DNA of 39,392 bases from Gammaproteobacteria bacterium (GCA_024279945.1 JAJRRA010000073.1:1-39392); one strand, 5' to 3'; positions 9,341-18,291 are shown, counted from the first letter of the stretch. Translations and numbers: made by a program. The notes: generated by a model not told the origin, from the sequence alone.

Positions 9341-9373
9341 CTGTCATCGTTCTGTCACATTCACCTTTATAAT
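9341..9373 (+). promoter_or_regulatory. Pho box and -10 for phoB-phoR
   Basis: A near-consensus Pho box, CTGTCAT-CGTT-CTGTCAC, lies at 9341-9358: two 7-base direct repeats with a 4-base spacer. A perfect TATAAT follows at 9368-9373, 9 bp after the box, the class where PhoB replaces a -35 element. Transcription should begin near 9380, implying autoregulation of phoB-phoR. Confidence 0.9.
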
Positions 9374-9399
9374 GGTGGATTGAAGGTCAGGAGACGGAT

Positions 9400-11463
9400 G
9401 TGAATAAAAACCAGCCCGTTGTACTGGTTATTGATGACGAATCTGCTATTCGTGACATGATAAAATTTGCGCTGGAACAGGCAGGCATGCGGGTCCAGTC
9501 TGCTGCCAATGCACATCAGGCCCTGCTGGCAGTCAGTGAACGACGGCCCGACATGATTCTTATGGACTGGATGATGCCCGGCGTCAGCGGCATTGAGCTG
9601 ACCCGGCGCCTGCGGAAAGATTCCTTCAGCAAAGATATTCCCATCATTATGCTGACTGCCAGGGTGACAGAGGATGACAAGGTTGCCGGACTTGAGGCGG
9701 GCACTGATGATTTCGTGATCAAACCGTTTTCACCCAGAGAACTGATCGCCCGGATTCGCGCCGTGCTGCGCAGAAGCAGTCCGCTTGATGCAAGCGGTCA
9801 GCTGACTCTGGGAAAGTTGACGCTCGACACCATCGCGCGACGGATCATGCATAATAGCGTCGAGATCCAGATGGGGCCAACCGAGTACCGCCTGCTGGAA
9901 TTTTTTATGACTCATGCGGGGCGCAGTTACAGCCGAACCCAGCTCCTTGATCATGTCTGGGGAACCAACGCCTACCTGGAAGAAAGGACCGTGGATGTCC
10001 ATATCCGGCGATTGCGAAAAGCTCTGGAACCCTTTGGAAGCAGTCATTACCTGCAGACCATTCGTGGACATGGATACCGTTTCCTCATTGAACAATTACC
10101 ATTCCCGGTTTCCAGGGTACTCTTTCCTCCGCATGAAGATCGCCTTGACCCGGGGCCCTTGAGAAGAATGCCTGTACGGAATTGGAAATTTCATATCGGA
10201 AGACTGATCCTGATCGCCGGCATCATCCTGGCTTTGGGCTGGTTAGCTGGTTATCCGGGTAAAGCGCTGGCGCTGGCGCTGGCCGCATACACTGGCTGGC
10301 ATGTTGTCAACGGCTGGCGGTTGTTCCGCTGGCTGCAAGGTTCCGAGAATGCTATCCCTGAAAGCTTTGGGCTGTGGGCGGATATTTTTGACACCATAAA
10401 CTCACTGGCACAGCGCAACCGAATGCAGCAGGAACAATACAGAGCCATTATTGGCGAATTTCACAGCCTGACGGATGCCTTCCCTGATGCCACACTGGTG
10501 ATCGATGAAAATGACCAAATCACCTGGTTCAACAATGCTGCCAGTTCTTTGCTGGGGCTGAAACTTCCGGAAGATCTTGGCCAGGCGGTAACTAATCTGC
10601 TGCGCGGGCCGGACTTCGCTGACTGGCTTGCCATTCAGGGGGAGGTAAAAAGCAGGCTGGAAATGCCCTCTCCCAGAAGCGATACGACCTGGCTAACCGT
10701 CAGCGCCGTTTCATTCCGCGACAAACAGAGACTAATCATCCTTGGCGATATCAGCGATGTCCACCAGGTGGAACAGATCAGGCGGGACTTTGTTGAAAAC
10801 ATTTCGCACGAACTAAGGACACCGCTGACCGTGTTGCTGGGTTACCTGGAACTCCTGCGACAGGATCCGCCAGACGAAATGAGTAATGCACTGGAAAGAA
10901 TGCAAGATCAGGCACTGCAGATGCAATCCATGCTGAATGACCTGCTGGAGTTGTCCCGTCTGCAAAGTGATGAAATACGCAAAGACGAAGAAATTGTCAA
11001 TATTCCGACCATACTGACCCGGCTCAAGGAACAGGCAGAAGAACTCAGCCGGGGCAAACATGAACTGGTTTTCGATGTAGACGCCAGCCTCTACCTGTCG
11101 GGAATCGCCCCGGACATTGAAAGTGCTTTGCGTAACCTGATCACCAATGCGCTGAAATATACACCGCCGGGCGGCACCGTTTCCGTGAACTGGAGCGATA
11201 CCCCTGAAGGGCCGTTACTGACCGTAAGTGATAGCGGTATAGGGATTCCCAAACGGGAAATCCCCAGGCTTACCGAACGCTTCTACCGGGTCGGATCAGA
11301 TCGCGCCCGGCAATCAGGGGGAACCGGGCTGGGTCTGTCAATCGTAAAACATGTACTCAACGCTCATCACGCCAGTTTGCTGATCCACAGCGAACTGGGT
11401 GAAGGAAGTGAATTCATTTGTACCTTTCCCCCGGAACGCAAGAGAAGTAAGCCGGATTCCTAG
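9400..11463 (+). CDS. PhoB-PhoR fusion: response regulator joined to histidine kinase
   Basis: One uninterrupted 687-codon frame encodes both halves of the phosphate-starvation two-component system. Residues 1-120 are a receiver (D12, D13, phospho-acceptor D56, T86, K108). Residues 130-228 are the OmpR/PhoB winged helix, ending in GYRF where E. coli PhoB ends. A Pro/Arg-rich linker (232-256) leads to two membrane segments (about 269-284 and 288-303), a PAS domain (about 345-440), a HisKA domain with H470 in SHELRTP, and a HATPase with the GGTGLGLSI G2 box. The start is GTG with CAGGAG 6 nt upstream. An internal ATG at 10168 would give a 431-residue PhoR, the E. coli PhoR length. As written, PhoB is membrane-tethered. 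A frameshift error near 10089 (out-of-frame TGA) remains possible. Confidence 0.9.
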   Translation: MNKNQPVVLVIDDESAIRDMIKFALEQAGMRVQSAANAHQALLAVSERRPDMILMDWMMPGVSGIELTRRLRKDSFSKDIPIIMLTARVTEDDKVAGLEAGTDDFVIKPFSPRELIARIRAVLRRSSPLDASGQLTLGKLTLDTIARRIMHNSVEIQMGPTEYRLLEFFMTHAGRSYSRTQLLDHVWGTNAYLEERTVDVHIRRLRKALEPFGSSHYLQTIRGHGYRFLIEQLPFPVSRVLFPPHEDRLDPGPLRRMPVRNWKFHIGRLILIAGIILALGWLAGYPGKALALALAAYTGWHVVNGWRLFRWLQGSENAIPESFGLWADIFDTINSLAQRNRMQQEQYRAIIGEFHSLTDAFPDATLVIDENDQITWFNNAASSLLGLKLPEDLGQAVTNLLRGPDFADWLAIQGEVKSRLEMPSPRSDTTWLTVSAVSFRDKQRLIILGDISDVHQVEQIRRDFVENISHELRTPLTVLLGYLELLRQDPPDEMSNALERMQDQALQMQSMLNDLLELSRLQSDEIRKDEEIVNIPTILTRLKEQAEELSRGKHELVFDVDASLYLSGIAPDIESALRNLITNALKYTPPGGTVSVNWSDTPEGPLLTVSDSGIGIPKREIPRLTERFYRVGSDRARQSGGTGLGLSIVKHVLNAHHASLLIHSELGEGSEFICTFPPERKRSKPDS

Positions 11464-11480
11464 CATAGCCTCTTCCTCGC

Positions 11481-11514
11481 CTGTCACCGTTTTGTCATAA
11501 AGCCAATCTACTAT
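11481..11514 (+). promoter_or_regulatory. Pho box and -10 for pstS
   Basis: The Pho box CTGTCAC-CGTT-TTGTCAT lies at 11481-11498, with -10 candidate TACTAT at 11509-11514, 10 bp downstream. It starts 17 bp after the phoB-phoR stop codon. It should drive pstS and the following porin under phosphate limitation. Confidence 0.88.
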
Positions 11515-11566
11515 GAGCGCAAATCAGAGCGTATTCGCCTGATTCTTACTCACAGGAGACTTTGGA

Positions 11567-12538
11567 ATGAAAACGATCATCAGGTACTCAGTGCTTTTTC
11601 TTGCAAGCATATCTTTATCCAGCGTGCTTTTGGCCCAGGCAAAGCTTGACGAATCCCTACCGGACTATGAAAAGACCAGCGGAGTTTCAGGAAACCTGTC
11701 CAGCGTGGGCTCGGACACCCTGGCCAACCTGATGACCCTCTGGTCAGAAAAATTCAAGCGTATCTACCCTAGTGTCAACCTGCAAATCCAGGCTGCAGGC
11801 TCTTCAACTGCTCCACCCGCCCTGACGGAAGGCACTTCAAACCTGGGCCCGATGAGTCGCTTGATGAAAGATAAGGAACTTGAAGCCTTTGAAAAAAAGT
11901 ATGGGTATAAACCAACACCGGTCGCAGTCGCCATCGATGCGCTGGCGGTCTTTGTCCACAAAGACAACCCCATCAAAGGCCTGAACCTGCAACAAACCGA
12001 TGCTATTTTTTCATCCACAAGAACCTGCGGCGGACCGGAAGATATCAAAACCTGGGGGCAACTCGGACTGGAGGGTACCTGGGCGACACGGGGAATTCAG
12101 CTCTATGGCCGCAACTCCGTTTCCGGGACTTATGGTTATTTCAAAAAACACGCAATGTGCAAAGGTGACTATAAAAACACCGTCAATGAGCAACCCGGTT
12201 CTGCTTCCGTTGTACAGTCCGTCAGCTCATCTCTGAACGGCATTGGTTATTCGGGGATTGGCTACACCACCTCATCCGTGCGGGCGGTACCCCTGGCCAG
12301 GAAGCCCGGCCAGGATTTCATCGCGGCAAGCCCTGAAAACGCCATCAACGGCAGCTATCCGCTGGCCAGATTTCTTTATATCTACATCAACAAAGAGCCC
12401 GGTAAAAAACTGGATCCGATTACTGCACAGTTTCTGACCATGGTGCTGGCCAGACAGGGTCAGGAAGTCGTCGTCAAAGACGGTTACATTCCCCTGCCGG
12501 CCGCAGTCGCCGCCAAAGAACTGACCAAAATACAGTAA
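11567..12538 (+). CDS. pstS: Phosphate-binding periplasmic protein, PstS family
   Basis: Captures inorganic phosphate in the periplasm and delivers it to the PstCAB transporter. The 323-residue protein has a signal peptide (about 1-24, ending LAQA). A type II binding-protein fold follows, with phosphate-contact segments visible as VGSDT (about 47-51), [11 protein letters not shown] (about 74-84) and [13 protein letters not shown] good ribosome site (CAGGAG) and an upstream Pho box support the start and phosphate control. It is separated from pstC by about 10 kb and instead paired with a porin 33 bp downstream. The family is clear; whether it is the only PstS of the organism is unknown. Confidence 0.92.
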   Translation: MKTIIRYSVLFLASISLSSVLLAQAKLDESLPDYEKTSGVSGNLSSVGSDTLANLMTLWSEKFKRIYPSVNLQIQAAGSSTAPPALTEGTSNLGPMSRLMKDKELEAFEKKYGYKPTPVAVAIDALAVFVHKDNPIKGLNLQQTDAIFSSTRTCGGPEDIKTWGQLGLEGTWATRGIQLYGRNSVSGTYGYFKKHAMCKGDYKNTVNEQPGSASVVQSVSSSLNGIGYSGIGYTTSSVRAVPLARKPGQDFIAASPENAINGSYPLARFLYIYINKEPGKKLDPITAQFLTMVLARQGQEVVVKDGYIPLPAAVAAKELTKIQ

Positions 12539-12571
12539 GCCTGAACTTCCTGTTCAGAAGGAGAAAAAGAC

Positions 12572-13852
12572 ATGAAAAAACAGATACTCCTGTTGGGGTT
12601 GACTATGTTCATCTTCAGCCAAACGACCTTTGCACAAGTCAGTACCGACGAACTCCGGACCCTACGCGAACAGATTCAGATCCTGACGCAAAGACTGGAT
12701 GAACTGGAAAAAGCCACCCCACAGACTGCTTCAGGTGTGAAACAGGCCCCTGCGGCAACCGTGGCGCAAGTGGACCAGGTCATCAGGGAAAAAGTTGACA
12801 AGGCAGTAAGCGAACAGGTCGATGAAAGGATGGCGGCAGTTTCCTGGGCAGAACGCATGCGCTGGAAAGGTGACTTCCGCTACCGCTATGAAAACATCAA
12901 GATCGAGGGCAAAAACCCCAGGAACCGTAACCGGATTCGTGCCAGGGCCCTGCTCGAAGCTGACGTCACCCCTACGGTCAAAGTTGGACTTGGTCTTGCC
13001 ACAGGAGGAGATGATCCGGTGTCCACTAACCAGACTCTTGGTGGTGGTGAATCAACCAAGGATATGCGCCTTGACCTCGCTTACTTCGATTGGTCCGGTA
13101 TGCCCAATACTCATATTCTTGGCGGCAAAGTGAAGAATTTTCTCGTTCGAAGCGGCAAGAATGCCCTGATGTGGGATGGCGACTGGAGACCGGAAGGCAT
13201 CGGAGCCATCTGGGACAATGGTGCCTTTTTTGCGCAGGGAATGGGTACATGGATCGAGAGTGACAGCAAGAAGGGTGCTGAATTTGCATGGATCACCCAG
13301 GCAGGACTGAAGTTCAAACTGGGTGAAAGTACCAAATTCAGAGTCGGTGCCGGCTATGCGCAATTCAACACGGCAGGCAGTGGCTCATTCTTAGGTAAGG
13401 ACAATGACTTTTTTGGCAACAGTTTCGACCCGGATACCCTGACCTACCGCTACAACTACCATGCAATCGAGGCCTTCGCCGAGATGACCTTCGCCCTGGC
13501 AGACCGGCCGCTGATGCTGTTTGGCGACTACGTCACCAACACCGCTGTGGACAAAAACGACACAGGATACGCGGTTGGTGTCAAATACGGCAAAGCTGCA
13601 GGCAAGGGAACCTGGGACTTCAGCTACACTTATCAACGGCTTGAAGCAGATGCAGTTTTTGGTTTGCTGACGGATTCAGATTTCGGTGGTGGTGGAACCG
13701 ATGCCAAGGGTTCGATCTTCAAGGGCAGTTGGGCCTTACACAAAAACTGGCATGCCAAGTTTACCTATTTCCTGAACCAGTTCGACCTGGCATCCGGAAA
13801 TCCAAGGGACTTCGACCGCTTGCAACTGGATTTGAGCTTCAAGTACAAATAG
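12572..13852 (+). CDS. Outer-membrane putative porin, probably phosphate-induced
   Basis: A 426-residue outer-membrane porin of the 'putative porin' type. It has a signal peptide (1-21, ending TTFA), then a short coiled coil (about 23-50, LREQIQILTQRLDELEK), as in trimeric porins that carry an N-terminal coil. A barrel of about 330 residues follows, with the family signature GLATGGDDPVSTNQTLGGG, and a C-terminal strand ending LSFKYK. It lies 33 bp after pstS with a strong ribosome site (AGAAGGAG), so it shares the pstS Pho-box transcript. By context it may be the phosphate or polyphosphate entry pore, a role like OprP/OprO of Pseudomonas, but it is not obviously of their family, so the role is inference. 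Confidence 0.85.
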   Translation: MKKQILLLGLTMFIFSQTTFAQVSTDELRTLREQIQILTQRLDELEKATPQTASGVKQAPAATVAQVDQVIREKVDKAVSEQVDERMAAVSWAERMRWKGDFRYRYENIKIEGKNPRNRNRIRARALLEADVTPTVKVGLGLATGGDDPVSTNQTLGGGESTKDMRLDLAYFDWSGMPNTHILGGKVKNFLVRSGKNALMWDGDWRPEGIGAIWDNGAFFAQGMGTWIESDSKKGAEFAWITQAGLKFKLGESTKFRVGAGYAQFNTAGSGSFLGKDNDFFGNSFDPDTLTYRYNYHAIEAFAEMTFALADRPLMLFGDYVTNTAVDKNDTGYAVGVKYGKAAGKGTWDFSYTYQRLEADAVFGLLTDSDFGGGGTDAKGSIFKGSWALHKNWHAKFTYFLNQFDLASGNPRDFDRLQLDLSFKYK

Positions 13853-13861
13853 AAGCGCATT

Positions 13862-13884
13862 GTAAGAGCGCGCTTGCGCGCGAT
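13862..13884. repeat. REP-like palindromic element, possible terminator
   Basis: GTAAGAGCGCGCTTGCGCGC at 13862-13881 contains the perfect stem GCGCGC-TT-GCGCGC (13868-13881), followed by GATTTG. The layout recalls the GTAGGAGCGAGCTTGCTCGCGA REP family of pseudomonads. It sits between the porin stop and ppx and may also end or stabilise the pstS-porin transcript. Confidence 0.5.
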
Positions 13885-13922
13885 TTGTTAAAGTCAGTGA
13901 ATCGCCGCAAGCGACCTCCAAC

Positions 13923-15437
13923 ATGCCATCAGAACGCTCACACACATATGCTGCAGTCGACCTGGGAAGCAACAGTTTTCACCTCCTGGTTGCGCGCCGC
14001 GAACACGGTGAATTGCGGGTCATCGACCGCATCAAGGAAATGATCCGGCTGGGCGGCGGCCTGGATGAGGAAGGCAGGCTGGACCCTGCAGTCCAGCAAC
14101 GCGCCTTCACCTGTCTGGCCCGTTTCGGGCAACGGCTGCGCGACATCCCGACAAACAATCTGCGTGCCGTCGGCACGCAGACCTTCCGCCGCATGAACCA
14201 TGCCAATGCCTTCCTGCTGGTGGCAGAAACCGCACTGGGTTGCAGTATTGATGTAATCGCCGGTCGTGAAGAAGCCCGCCTGGTCTTCCTTGGTGTCAGC
14301 CAGGGCGTTTCCGGGCCTGATGAGCGCCGCCTGGTGATCGACATCGGCGGTGGCAGCACCGAACTCATTATTGGTGATGGTCTCGATCCCATCGAAATGG
14401 AGAGTCTGCAGTACGGTTGTGTGTCCCTGACCCGGCAGTTTTTCAAAGAGGGTAAGATCACTCGGAAGCGCTTTAAGAGGGCAGTCCGATCCGTCAGGGC
14501 CGACCTGCAGGAACTGCAACTGCGCTACCGGCGCAAAGGCTGGGATTCGGCCATCGGATCATCCGGCTCGGTCAAGGCCATCGCTGAGATCTGCCGCTTG
14601 CAGTCCTGGGTAGAAAAGGACCTTACAATTGATGCCCTTTATTTTCTCCGGGACAAACTAGTGAGCTTTGGATCCATTGACGCGGTCGACCTGCCCGGAC
14701 TATCCGAGCGGAGACACCCAGTGCTGGTCGGCGGACTGGTAATGCTGGTGGCCTGCTTCAAGACACTGCACATCGAAAGCATGAAAGTTTCACCCTACGC
14801 ACTCCGTGAAGGTGTTCTTCACGACCTGCTCGGGCGGCTGGACAAACGGGATCCACGCGACAAAACCGTAGCCGCCTTCATGTCGCGCTACGGTGTGGAT
14901 CGTGCGCAAGTGGACCGAGTCAAGCGCGTGGCACTGAAAACCTGGGATAAACTTGCCGGCAGCATGGTGCTTCATCCGACCTACCGGGAATTGCTGGCCT
15001 GGGCCGCACAACTCCACGAGACCGGCTTGAGCGTATCGCACAGCCGGTATCAGGCACATTCAGGCTACCTGGTGGAAAACTCGGATATGGCCGGATTTTC
15101 ACAGCAGGAACAATGGTTTCTGGCCGCACTGGTTCGATACCATCGCCGCGGACTAACGCCGGATTTCGCCGGCCAGCTACCCGCTCGGATGGTCCAACCG
15201 CTGCGTATGACCCTGTTTTGCCTGCGCTTCGCTTGTATCCTGTGCCGGACGCGGGACGATAGCTCCCTTCCCCCTTTCAAGTTCAGCGGAACCGATAACA
15301 TGATCACGGTGAATTTTCCGGACGACTGGAAAGCCGGCCATCCCCTCACCATGGCGGATCTCGAACACGAATCCCACGCCCTCCAGGCCGTCGACCTGCA
15401 GTTCCAGGTCATCCAGTTGGAGCCTGAAGATGACTGA
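13923..15437 (+). CDS. ppx: Exopolyphosphatase, Ppx/GppA family
   Basis: Releases terminal phosphate from polyphosphate; the family also includes pppGpp phosphatases (GppA). At 504 residues it matches E. coli PPX. Visible are the first phosphate loop DLGSNSFHL (from D13), the catalytic-glutamate motif GREEAR (E116-E117), the second loop DIGGGSTEL (D140-G144), and a C-terminal HD-like domain (about 310-500, with LHETG and HSGYLVENS). Its place in the phosphate island favours Ppx over GppA. No good ribosome site precedes the ATG. The stop overlaps the epmA start by 8 bp, so the two are probably translationally coupled. Confidence 0.92.
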   Translation: MPSERSHTYAAVDLGSNSFHLLVARREHGELRVIDRIKEMIRLGGGLDEEGRLDPAVQQRAFTCLARFGQRLRDIPTNNLRAVGTQTFRRMNHANAFLLVAETALGCSIDVIAGREEARLVFLGVSQGVSGPDERRLVIDIGGGSTELIIGDGLDPIEMESLQYGCVSLTRQFFKEGKITRKRFKRAVRSVRADLQELQLRYRRKGWDSAIGSSGSVKAIAEICRLQSWVEKDLTIDALYFLRDKLVSFGSIDAVDLPGLSERRHPVLVGGLVMLVACFKTLHIESMKVSPYALREGVLHDLLGRLDKRDPRDKTVAAFMSRYGVDRAQVDRVKRVALKTWDKLAGSMVLHPTYRELLAWAAQLHETGLSVSHSRYQAHSGYLVENSDMAGFSQQEQWFLAALVRYHRRGLTPDFAGQLPARMVQPLRMTLFCLRFACILCRTRDDSSLPPFKFSGTDNMITVNFPDDWKAGHPLTMADLEHESHALQAVDLQFQVIQLEPEDD

Positions 15438-16398
15438 ATTCAAACAAAAGAATAAGTGGCGACCTGGCGCATCCCGGCTGGCAATGGAAGCCCGTGCAGA
15501 AATACTCAGCAATATCCGCACATTTTTTGCAGAAAGAAAGGTAATAGAGGTGGAAACGCCAGTTCTTTCACAGGCCGGCAACAGCGATCCAAACATCTGC
15601 GGTATTTCAACCGACAGTAGGGCAAAGAAGTACCTGAGAACATCCCCGGAGTATGCAATGAAGCGCCTGCTGGCCTCCGGCCACGGCGATATTTATGAAC
15701 TCGGGCGCGTCTTCAGGGCCGGGGAAGCAGGCCGCTACCATAACCCGGAATTTACCCTGCTGGAGTGGTACCGCCGCGGCTGGACTTACCTGGATCTTGC
15801 CGATGAAACCATCGATCTGATCCGCTTCTGTGGACACGGCCAGTTCGATGACTGGCCAGCGAACCGGGTGAGCTACCGGGAACTGTTCCAGCGTGAGACC
15901 GGACTGAACCCCTTGACCTGTGAGGAGCCGGATCTGGAATCCTGCGTCTTTGAGCGCGGCATACAGGCCGGCCCCATGGGCCAGCAGGAATGGCTCGACC
16001 TGGTGCTGTCCCAGATCATTCAACCCGCCCTGCCCGGTGAAACGTTTACGATTCTTTATGACTATCCTCCGGAACAGGCCGCGCTCGCCCGTATCCGTTC
16101 AGGCAACACACCGGTCGCAGAGCGCTTCGAAATCTACCTGGGTCAAATGGAACTGGCCAACGGTTACCAGGAGCTCACCGATGCCGCGGAACAACTCCGA
16201 AGGTTTCAGCGGGAATCATCGATGGCAGAAAGCAGGGGTGAAGAAACTGTCCCACTCGATAAAAACCTGATCGCGGCCCTGCGCCACGGCCTGCCCGAAT
16301 GTGCCGGTGTAGCCCTGGGCGTGGATCGTTTGCTGATGTCCTGTCTGAAGCTGGACCGTATTGACAGTGTACTGGCCTTTGGCGTGGAGCGGGCGTAA
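15430..16398 (+). CDS. epmA: Elongation factor P lysine ligase EpmA (GenX/PoxA)
   Basis: Ligates (R)-beta-lysine to a conserved lysine of elongation factor P, which relieves ribosome stalling at polyproline. The 322-residue protein is a class II lysyl-tRNA synthetase paralogue without the anticodon-binding domain. Motif 2 is visible as GRVFRAGEAGRYHNPEF (about 92-108) and motif 3 as GVALGVDRLLM (about 292-302). The ATG lies inside the end of ppx with GGAG 7 nt upstream. Neither efp nor epmB is in the window. It converges on a small minus-strand gene 27 bp away. Confidence 0.95.
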   Translation: MTEFKQKNKWRPGASRLAMEARAEILSNIRTFFAERKVIEVETPVLSQAGNSDPNICGISTDSRAKKYLRTSPEYAMKRLLASGHGDIYELGRVFRAGEAGRYHNPEFTLLEWYRRGWTYLDLADETIDLIRFCGHGQFDDWPANRVSYRELFQRETGLNPLTCEEPDLESCVFERGIQAGPMGQQEWLDLVLSQIIQPALPGETFTILYDYPPEQAALARIRSGNTPVAERFEIYLGQMELANGYQELTDAAEQLRRFQRESSMAESRGEETVPLDKNLIAALRHGLPECAGVALGVDRLLMSCLKLDRIDSVLAFGVERA

Positions 16399-16425
16399 AT
16401 TCGCTGAAATAGCTTCGATGAAGCC

Positions 16426-16857
16426 TTAGCGGGGCAAAAAGATGGTTATCTCTATGTCATTTCCCTCGCCAGAATTCTCTTTACTGCTGACAAAGATATA
16501 GGGATGTGACCCAGCGTAAATTTTTTTAGCCTCAATGCCCTTTGGTCCCTTGTAGAGCACCCTGATACCCCTGTCGATCAGCGTTGACCATCCGGATAGC
16601 TTACTCTCGTACCAATCCATGATCTTTTCGGGCGGGTCCATGGCCTGGAACCATATTACCGTTGCGGCACTGTCATCCCCGGTCGTGTAGATAGAATTTG
16701 GATATACAGGAATCCCTGCATCTTCCATGGCCTTTTTCTGGGCAGTGGAAAGATCCTGGGGCGGGAAAACAGAAACATCCTCGGCATGGACTGTAGAGGC
16801 TGCTGCGAAAACGAGAACCAGAAGCAGCGCCATCATGATACGTGGCAACTTTTTCAT
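16426..16857 (-). CDS. Small secreted protein of unknown function
   Basis: A 143-residue protein I do not recognise. It has a clear signal peptide (about 1-25, ending STVHA) and a compact alpha/beta body of about 118 residues. The motif IPVYPNSIY followed by VIWFQAMDPPEKIMDWYE suggests a small fold seen in uncharacterised periplasmic proteins. It has a very strong ribosome site (GGAGG) that is itself held in a small hairpin. It lies 108 bp downstream of the CpxA-like kinase on the same strand and could be its target or accessory sensor, but that is inference only. Confidence 0.75.
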   Translation of the reverse strand: MKKLPRIMMALLLVLVFAAASTVHAEDVSVFPPQDLSTAQKKAMEDAGIPVYPNSIYTTGDDSAATVIWFQAMDPPEKIMDWYESKLSGWSTLIDRGIRVLYKGPKGIEAKKIYAGSHPYIFVSSKENSGEGNDIEITIFLPR

Positions 16858-16863
16858 ACGTTT

Positions 16864-16876
16864 CCTCCAAAGGAGG
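16864..16876 (-). promoter_or_regulatory. Hairpin covering the ribosome-binding site of the secreted protein
   Basis: On the minus strand CCTCC (16876-16872), a 3-base loop TTT and GGAGG (16868-16864) form a perfect 5-bp hairpin. The second arm is the Shine-Dalgarno sequence, 6 nt before the ATG at 16857. The stem could reduce translation until it melts or is bound. Confidence 0.45.
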
Positions 16877-16965
16877 CTAAAGATTGTAATTGACTACTCT
16901 GGAATCAACAAGGTTGAGTTGTCCGTTGAAATCGATACCTGGGCCTGCTGCACTGCCAAATCTTG

Positions 16966-18291
16966 TCAGACCCTATTGTCCAGCGGCAGACTGATCTGAA
17001 CGATCAGTCCGCCATCGTCTGCGTTACGGGCAACGATGCGCCCACCATGCCTTCGCACTGCATTTGCAGCAATGGACAAACCCAGGCCATGCCCACCGCT
17101 GCCGCGATCCCTGGATTCCTGGACGCGGTAGAAAGGCTCGAAAATCTTTTCCAACTCTGCCTCGGGTAAACCCCCGCCAAAATCACGCACGCTCAGGTGA
17201 ACCTGCTTGCGCTCACGCTCGAGCTTGAGGATCACACCCTGGTCGGGGTCGGTATGGCGCAACGCATTGCGTAGCAGATTTTCCATTGCCCGCCACAGCA
17301 ATTCGCGGTCACCGTGGTAAGGAAAGGATTCCTCCGGCTTCCAGGCAATTCCTGGTTTTCCCTCGGGTACTTCATAGTTCACTATGTCGACCAGGTCGTC
17401 CAAAAGAACGTCAAGGTCAAATTCTTCATCCACTTTCGGAACCGTCTCGGAAGATTCCCTCAACAAACCAAGTACATCGTTTACCAGTGCCCCGAGACGC
17501 TCACTCTCCAATTCAATGCGGTCAAGCTCCGACTTGACATTCGGCGCTCCCTTTTTCCGCGCAATCTCCAGTGCGACAGTGAGACGTGCCAGAGGTGAGC
17601 GTAATTCGTGACTGACATCCTGTAACAGGCGCCGGTTTGCCTGCTGCATGGCCTGCAAGCGCGAGGCCATGGCGTCAAAATCTCTTGCCAGTTGCCCGAA
17701 TTCATCGTTGCGTTCCGGCAGTGTATGGCCCACGCGGGTATTGAGATCGCCCGCCGCGATCCGGCGACTGGCAACGCTAAGCTGTTCCAGTGGCATGGAC
17801 AGGGATCGCGCCAGAAAGAAGCTGATCAGCGCACTGATAACAGCGGCAGCAGCAAGGCGTAAAGCCGTGCCGGCCGGACCCGGGGCCAAAATCGTGCTCG
17901 GTGGCTCCCGGTTGACCGTGTAGATAGTGTAGGGGCGACCCTGGGAGTCTTCATGGGTTTGAATATCCATCACTGTTCGCCGGTCTTTAAGCTGTCGCAG
18001 CGCTTCATCGCGACCCAGGACTTCCTGACCATTGAAGTCCAGTACATAGATGTGACTGCGGCTCATACGGGGAATTCCCAGCAGTTCATCTCGCAGGCCC
18101 TTACGGTCGTCCATCTCAATGGCGCGCATGGCACGCTGGTTGATTCGGAACATGCCCCGGGAAAACGTATTGGCCGGCTCTTCAGCCCATTGTTCTCTTG
18201 CCAGCTTGTCATTCAGCCAACCGATGGTAGCGGAAAAACCGACAATGCTTAGCCACATCGTCAAAAATAATTTCCAAAAAAGAGAGAGCAC
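16966..18291 (-). CDS. Sensor histidine kinase, CpxA-like
   Basis: A 441-residue inner-membrane kinase: TM1 (about 7-26), a periplasmic sensor loop (about 27-140), TM2 (about 142-161), HAMP (about 162-215), HisKA with phospho-acceptor H228 in VSHELRSPLARL, and a HATPase (N box NLLRNALRH; G boxes DFGGGLPE and GGHGLGLSI). The HisKA signature and layout resemble CpxA, an envelope-stress sensor. It lies 11 bp after its response regulator, so they form one operon. The stimulus cannot be read from sequence; proximity to pst genes need not mean phosphate sensing. Confidence 0.9.
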   Translation of the reverse strand: MLSLFWKLFLTMWLSIVGFSATIGWLNDKLAREQWAEEPANTFSRGMFRINQRAMRAIEMDDRKGLRDELLGIPRMSRSHIYVLDFNGQEVLGRDEALRQLKDRRTVMDIQTHEDSQGRPYTIYTVNREPPSTILAPGPAGTALRLAAAAVISALISFFLARSLSMPLEQLSVASRRIAAGDLNTRVGHTLPERNDEFGQLARDFDAMASRLQAMQQANRRLLQDVSHELRSPLARLTVALEIARKKGAPNVKSELDRIELESERLGALVNDVLGLLRESSETVPKVDEEFDLDVLLDDLVDIVNYEVPEGKPGIAWKPEESFPYHGDRELLWRAMENLLRNALRHTDPDQGVILKLERERKQVHLSVRDFGGGLPEAELEKIFEPFYRVQESRDRGSGGHGLGLSIAANAVRRHGGRIVARNADDGGLIVQISLPLDNRV

